This document shows, piece after piece, positions 58,670 to 64,000 of a stretch of DNA of 64,000 nucleotides; position 1 is the first letter of the stretch; each line of letters begins with the position of its first letter. The translations under genes were made by a program, and so were the position numbers. Under the pieces are notes generated by a model. The model saw nothing but the letters and a program-made list of their open reading frames with translations. It had not been told where the DNA came from and made no database searches. This DNA is from Stenopsyche tienmushanensis (taxonomy: Eukaryota; Arthropoda; Insecta; Trichoptera; Stenopsychidae): NCBI GenBank assembly GCA_008973525.1, contig WACJ01000124.1, positions 744,001 through 808,000 on the forward strand. The letters run 5' to 3'.

Positions 58670-60055
58670 ACTCTAATAAAAATGCGTATTTATACGGAGG
58701 TATTATATTGCGTAGACTTCGAGTAGAATTCTCTATACGTGTAGCATACATTCAGGAGTAGATTCACTCGATTCTGTGTGTAACAAAAGATTTGAGCACG
58801 ACCTTTCTATTATGTAAAGCTCGTATCAAAAGCGAGGAGAAAGTAAAAGTAAGAAAGTCCAAAACGGTTTTTCCGACTTTCCGAGGAAAATTCGGAGGCT
58901 TACATTGGGAATTTAAAATGAAATGTAATTATCTTGGGTGTTTTCAATCGGAACACGTCGTGGGTGAAACCTGCCGTTCTATTTACAATCCTACTCGAAT
59001 AGAATGGGACTTGTGGGTTAGTGGTGAATGTCGAAACTTGTTTCACGGTCCAAACTTTCTTCAAAAACCTTACAGGAGAAAATTTATTTAAAATTAAAAA
59101 ATATATGTATAAACATTTATAATTTTATACACATATATAAACATATCAAAAGATAATTTTGCAGCCATCTCAAATGGATATTCAGATGATTGGAAAGATT
59201 GAGCAGTTTTGCTTGGATGCCATCAAAAACTACTAGACATGTATGTTAATTTTGATAAGAAAGATTTTTTGTAGTATATTCCATTTATTACATGGGCAGG
59301 GCTATGTTAAAGATCTGCAAGACTAAAGAACCTCATGATTGAATTCATAATACATTGATAGATATCAACTTATAGTTTATATTATTTGACTCATCCTGCT
59401 AAGAAATGATATATGAAAGCTTTTTTTAATATTGCTAGTTAATTAATTTTACAAATAAAATAGTAAATTATTTAAATTAAATTTAAATGTTGATCATCTT
59501 AAATTATAATGCTGATACAAATCATCGTTGAATATAAAATTGCGGATTGTGCGAATTCCCAAGGGAGTGAAGATAATTATTTCTATATTCTTTTGTGTAG
59601 CGAAAAAGCCCACGCAATAAAAAGAAAATAAAACTACCGGAAAAGGCAAACCGGGAGCATTTGAAAAAAAAATAAAAATCAATCACCGGAAATTAAATTG
59701 GATACTGGTGTCCCCGCCGAATTGTAAAGACCGTGTAAACAGAAAACTCGCGGAAAATCCTTTGAATTCCGATCAGTTTCCACGTAAATTTCCTTTTTAT
59801 TCCGTCCCGGTCGGAATCCGTAAACTTTCATTCAATTTCAAAGGTTATTCAAATCGATCGGCTCGATCAATTATTCATGTGATGTTTACATGACATGGAT
59901 GCATAAATATTTCGCTTGAAAATTTTCATTAGGGCTATGAAATCATTCCTTAAAGAATACCATAGATTTTGATTCAAACTAATTTAGTGTTAACTTATTT
60001 TATAATAAATGTATTAAAAAATTACCAAACATAATATCATTATCCAAACTAATAT
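58670..60055. other. Gene-free stretch with unrecognised frames
   Basis: A 99-codon plus frame at 58792-59091 is basic and Cys-containing (MKCNYLGCFQSEH, GETCRSIYNPTRIEW) but matches no family I know. 59500-59880 is GC-balanced, with overlapping short frames on both strands. Both may be conserved non-coding DNA. Confidence 0.3.
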
Positions 60056-60060
60056 AACCC

Positions 60061-60415
60061 ACGCAATAGCGCTGTTAGTCTAAGCACATTTAATTCTCCA
60101 GATTAACAGCGACATCTTCCGTCTCTCTTCAGGCGCAGTGTGTTATTTTAACAGCGCCATCTCTTGCGGCCCTGCGGAGACATTGCACCTGCATGCGGAC
60201 CAATCGCTTCTTGCGCGTGCACCATTGTCGGTTGGAGAGTGACGCGCAGGAGGCGGGAGTCGAGGAAGTTGTCGGTTAGCCTTGGCTGCGGGAGGTCGTC
60301 CCTCCTGCAGCCAGATCTCTCTCGTATGGAATAAATAGTAATTTAGAGAAGATAATCTTTCTATTTGACGCCCGTCTATTCACATCCATTCGTTCAGCAA
60401 CATCACAACCCGATA
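60061..60415 (+). mobile_element. Possible solo LTR or other element with conserved hairpin
   Basis: A GC-rich block contains AACAGCGCCATCTCTTGCGG (LTR-like text in many insect Gypsy-type elements). It also has a hairpin at 60283-60313 (TGGCTGCGGGAGG against CCTCCTGCAGCCA) and an AATAAA at 60330-60335, an order expected of an LTR R region. No TG...CA boundary, duplication or second LTR could be fixed. The hairpin relative is at 1682-1714. Confidence 0.3.
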
Positions 60416-60420
60416 GAAGA

Positions 60421-60490
60421 ATGTAGTCAACTGCAGAATTATGGGCCTCTTCAATATCCATTCACCGGAAGGGGTTACATCCATTTCGTC
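60421..60490 (-). mobile_element. RTE-like repeat fragment, copy d
   Basis: AACTGCAGAATTATGGGCCT, CTTCAATATCCATTCACCGG and AAGGGGTTACATCCATTTCG match the 3' part of copies a and b. It is a 70-bp scrap next to the LTR-like block. Confidence 0.6.
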
Positions 60491-60499
60491 CATTCATTT

Positions 60500-63400
60500 T
60501 GCATATACTATTTTTGTACTACATAAATATAATATGAATGATTATCATTGTATGGTCACATTAAAAAAAATTCTTGATTAAATAATAATGCTAGAGAATC
60601 GTATGATTAACTATATTAAAAAATGAATTGTTTTTCGCGTTAGAAAGTTTTTAAAAATATTCCCTTTCATAGTTTTCCAGAAAGTTTTCCTTAAAACTCC
60701 TATTTATTGTTATTCTACAAGTCGCTTCCTCGAGGGATTGAACTTTTTATTTTCAACGGTTCAATTTTTCTTATAAATGTGGGTACTTTGTACAAACACA
60801 GATCTTTGTGCAGTAGTCTGCACTGCTTTGCAAACAGGAAAGTAAAATAAAACTAAAGTATCCCCATAAGATCGTCTGGACTTTATAAAGAGCGGATTTA
60901 ACGTCCAGTCTCCTATTTGGTTATTAAAGCCGCTTTTTGATGATATTTAAATAATTTGTAAATGTCTTAAAAATCGATTCATTGATGAAATGGAGCATTA
61001 ATTAAATATGACGGAGCTCTGGATGTACACATGTTTTTGGATGTGTGCGTCCCTTATCCTATTTCCGTGTTCCAGACCGTTGCCAGACATCAAACGATTC
61101 CAGGAGCTCTAATCGCATTTAGATGCAGCGAAGTTAAAGCTGCTTTTGGGCGTATCCAATGAAGATGAAAAACTTGGTGGACGTATTTTCGAAGTAACTA
61201 ACTTCGTTTCCAAATGAGTCTCGTTATGTCGAACATTCGTGTAAAAATACTAGAAAAGGGTATTTGTTCCTTTTAAATCTTTGTCATCTAGTTCGAGTTT
61301 TAAACTTATTTTGTCAATAATTACTTCCCCATTAATCAGAAGGAAGAACCGTAATTCAAACTCCTATTTAATACCTTAAAATATATTATTTTTTCCTGTT
61401 TTGTACATACTTTATATGTAGTATTTTGCGCATATTTCATATGAAAATGTTATTAAATTATTGTGCTATAGTTACAGATTTTAAATTATGATTTTTATAT
61501 TAAGAAATTACTATAAAAACAGCTAGATTTTTGATAATATGGTTTATTTTACACAACTTACTTCCATACAAGTCAGGAAAAAAAATCAACAAAAAAATAT
61601 TCCTTAAATATAAAGTAAAGCGTAGGGGTAAAAAAAAAATGAGGAAAAAACTAACAGTATTTAGCACACAATTCAAAGGGTATACTTTTCCCATAGCCTT
61701 TAATGTTGTTGTCGCAAAGCCTTCAAGCACCCTTTTTATACTTGCTCCATTGGTACATATGCCGTCGCTCTCCTGGAAAGAGGATACGGGTCACCAATCC
61801 TTTTATATCCTACACGGGTTTCTTATTCAGGCATCATTTTGTGCAACTAGTTGAATTTTTGCTCGTATAAACGCTCCGCCATTGATATAGCTAATATATT
61901 CATAAACAATTTCTTCGGAAATAAATTGTAAATACTTAACGAAAAACGGATGTTTTTGTGTAGCAAAATAAATGTGCGTGGGATGAAAGTTTGTTGCGCA
62001 TTTTGTTGGAGAGATTAACAGCGTGGCATTATCAAGGAGTCAATTTTCCAAGAAAAATTCAGTGTTAACTTCAGTGACATAGCATTTAGGCTTTCGTAGT
62101 TTTTTTTTAAACGTGAGTCATAGCTGGATTACAATGTAAGCAAACTTTTTGTCCGGAAAATTTGTCAGTCACGTTAATTTATTATCTGCACAAAGGGGAG
62201 CTTTTTTCCCTTTTTAATATCGACTTCATCTAAACTTGTTATAATACACAACTTTTATAGAGTTTTCAAACGCTAAAGCCTCGAGCAAAGATTAATTTGA
62301 ATGTAGTTACCGTGAAGTACTTTAAAGTTTATTTAATTTCACAATTGATTCATGCTAAATATCAAGTACTTTAATTTTATCCCTTGAAAATTTTCTTTGC
62401 ATTCAATTTAATTGAAATGAGCAGATTATGAATATTTTCAATATGAAATTTTATGTAAACGGCTTCTAATTGGCTTTTTCAAACAATGATTAAATCAGTC
62501 AATTGAGTTTTCCTCTGAAACCATATTGAATATTTAGCAGTTGCTTTCATTTACTACGTATAATTCTCAGAAAACTTCAAAAGATCTTTCCTGATTGATG
62601 GAAACCAATTAAAGCTGATTACAGATTTATTCTAAGCAACCCAAATGATAAATTGGCAGGAAAGGTCAAGATGGATTCAAAATAGCCTTTACAAGAAATC
62701 CGTACGACTTATTAATAACATTAACAAAAATTGCATTGATACAAAATAAAACATATTGATCCTATGTATGCTGTTAGATTTGGCACCAAATTTATTGTAA
62801 ATTATCAAAGATTTAAACTATAGACTTTTTTTGCGTTAGTATCAGAATTAATACTAACCTTATTCTTAAAATAAAAAATAATTCTTGTTTGTTCGTATTT
62901 TATGCGCTGCCATACTGTTTATTCGATTGCGATAAAACTTTTTCAACTTATTGTTTGCACTTACTTAAATAATATAAGCATGATACAATTAACTTACAGT
63001 AGATCTTATATATAAAAATCGATGTTTGTGTGTTTGTTCATATTTATAATAAAACCAACAAAATAAAAAAGATTCATTCTTTCTATCATTCCTAATCAAA
63101 CAAGATAACTCTTTCAAATTTCAAACGATATTTTTAGAATTATTACAACAATTACATACAGTAATTAGTGCCTTTGTAATTAAATGATTTATTTGGTAGA
63201 ATAAGGAAATTTACATACGCTTTTATTTCAAAGATATTCTACAAAATGAAAAGTTTTGGAAAGTTTGTATAAATAAAAAAGAAAAAAAGTAGCATTCCCT
63301 TTTGCCTATTCATTACAATTAATGTAATTCGTTAACTTGAGGCATCCGTATATATATTGCAAAAAAAGAACATTTATTAAACTTGTTGAGTTGTATGGGA

Positions 63401-64000
63401 TGAAAGTCCATACTAAGGTTTGACCACTGTGCGAAAAACTTTCTGTGGTTCCCTAGACTATAAATCTTCCAGGAAAACTAAAGGGATGTACCCGATGGCC
63501 CTCACTTGAACAATCCCCTTCTACTTTCCACTACTATCGGTCTAGGGACATTGTCCAATGTTAAACTATGGGAATATATTGCGATCGAGATAAGAGTTTA
63601 TGGCACTGTATTTTCCCTTCCTTTATTTTATTCACGAAATTTGAATATAATTACAAGAAGTGACAATGGGAAATTTCCGCTTTCGAAATAATTTTACTTA
63701 AAACGTCCCATATAAATTACGTTCTACCATACGAGCCTTCATTTCACGGAGGACAATAGATGGATTGGAGTGATAAGCTTTAATAGATTGCCCAATATAG
63801 ATAAGATCTTAATTTATAAGACATTCGGATATGAAAAATAAATTGGAAAGATAAAAAGCGAACCGATGATATATTGACTCGTAGGATACCGAATATGGCG
63901 AGTTTTACTGGAATTAGAGGTGGAAAATAAATAAAATCAATAGGTATTATCTCGGAGTGGAAAGGAATCATCAATCATCGAGAGTTTGCATTGGAAACAA
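60500..64000. other. Gene-free right end of the window
   Basis: About 60900-61250 and 61680-61850 are somewhat less AT-rich. The 107-codon plus frame at 61531-61854 is low-complexity and Lys-rich at first and unrecognised later. The rest is AT-rich with chance ORFs only. No tRNA, known element or exon could be supported. Confidence 0.4.

Noticed and set aside
61531..61854. 107-codon plus-strand ORF
   Set aside because: The first third is Lys-rich low complexity from A-runs and the rest has no motif or splice context.
1..64000. Insect microRNA hairpins and snRNA or 5S rRNA genes
   Set aside because: I looked for mature sequences of common conserved insect miRNAs and for hallmark snRNA/5S words by eye and saw none; a covariance-model scan would be the proper test.

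Overview
The window is eukaryotic, AT-rich and repeat-laden, and most likely comes from an insect or another arthropod. It has a spliced first coding exon with a GT donor, nuclear tRNA genes followed by pol III T-runs, and relics of mariner, hAT, Helitron, Penelope-like and RTE-like elements. I could not settle the order or species. There is no bacterial-style gene density, operon or CRISPR array.

Left edge (1-1800): the first coding exon of a spondin-domain (mindin/M-spondin-like) secreted protein lies on the minus strand at 13-220. It ends in a clean GTAAGT donor, so the rest of the gene is left of the window. Its GC-rich 5' flank runs to about 1060.

The remaining ~62 kb is a gene-poor interval. 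Its only other certain genes are six tRNA genes: four identical tRNA-Ser(AGA), one tRNA-Ser(CGA) and one tRNA-Pro(AGG). The CGA gene differs from the AGA genes at exactly three linear positions (16, 34 and 77).

Transposon layer: a complete hAT-type element (24921-28379, perfect 8-bp target duplication TCTTTAAC) encloses a Helitron-helicase relic, a Penelope-type GIY-YIG relic and a 16-bp x 11 GC-rich minisatellite. A shorter hAT element (10811-11453) has 8-bp duplications differing at one base, and two relatives keep the hAT C-terminal dimerisation domain. Five mariner relics or termini pairs and several RTE-like 3' ends are scattered through the window. A 67-bp satellite of about 28 units (54961-56842) sits inside a copy of an RTE-like repeat.

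Unexplained coding-like signals: a decayed, possibly spliced reading frame at 14736-15760, a candidate 171-nt symmetric exon at 34895-35065, and two long unrecognised ORFs (1043-1579 and 20073-20756). Several more GC-balanced, apparently single-copy islands (about 4560-5060, 40580-41160, 41870-42400, 43560-44680) are candidate regulatory DNA. One carries two CACGTG E-boxes 7 nt apart. The genes do not form a joint pathway; the spondin gene and the tRNAs are independent.
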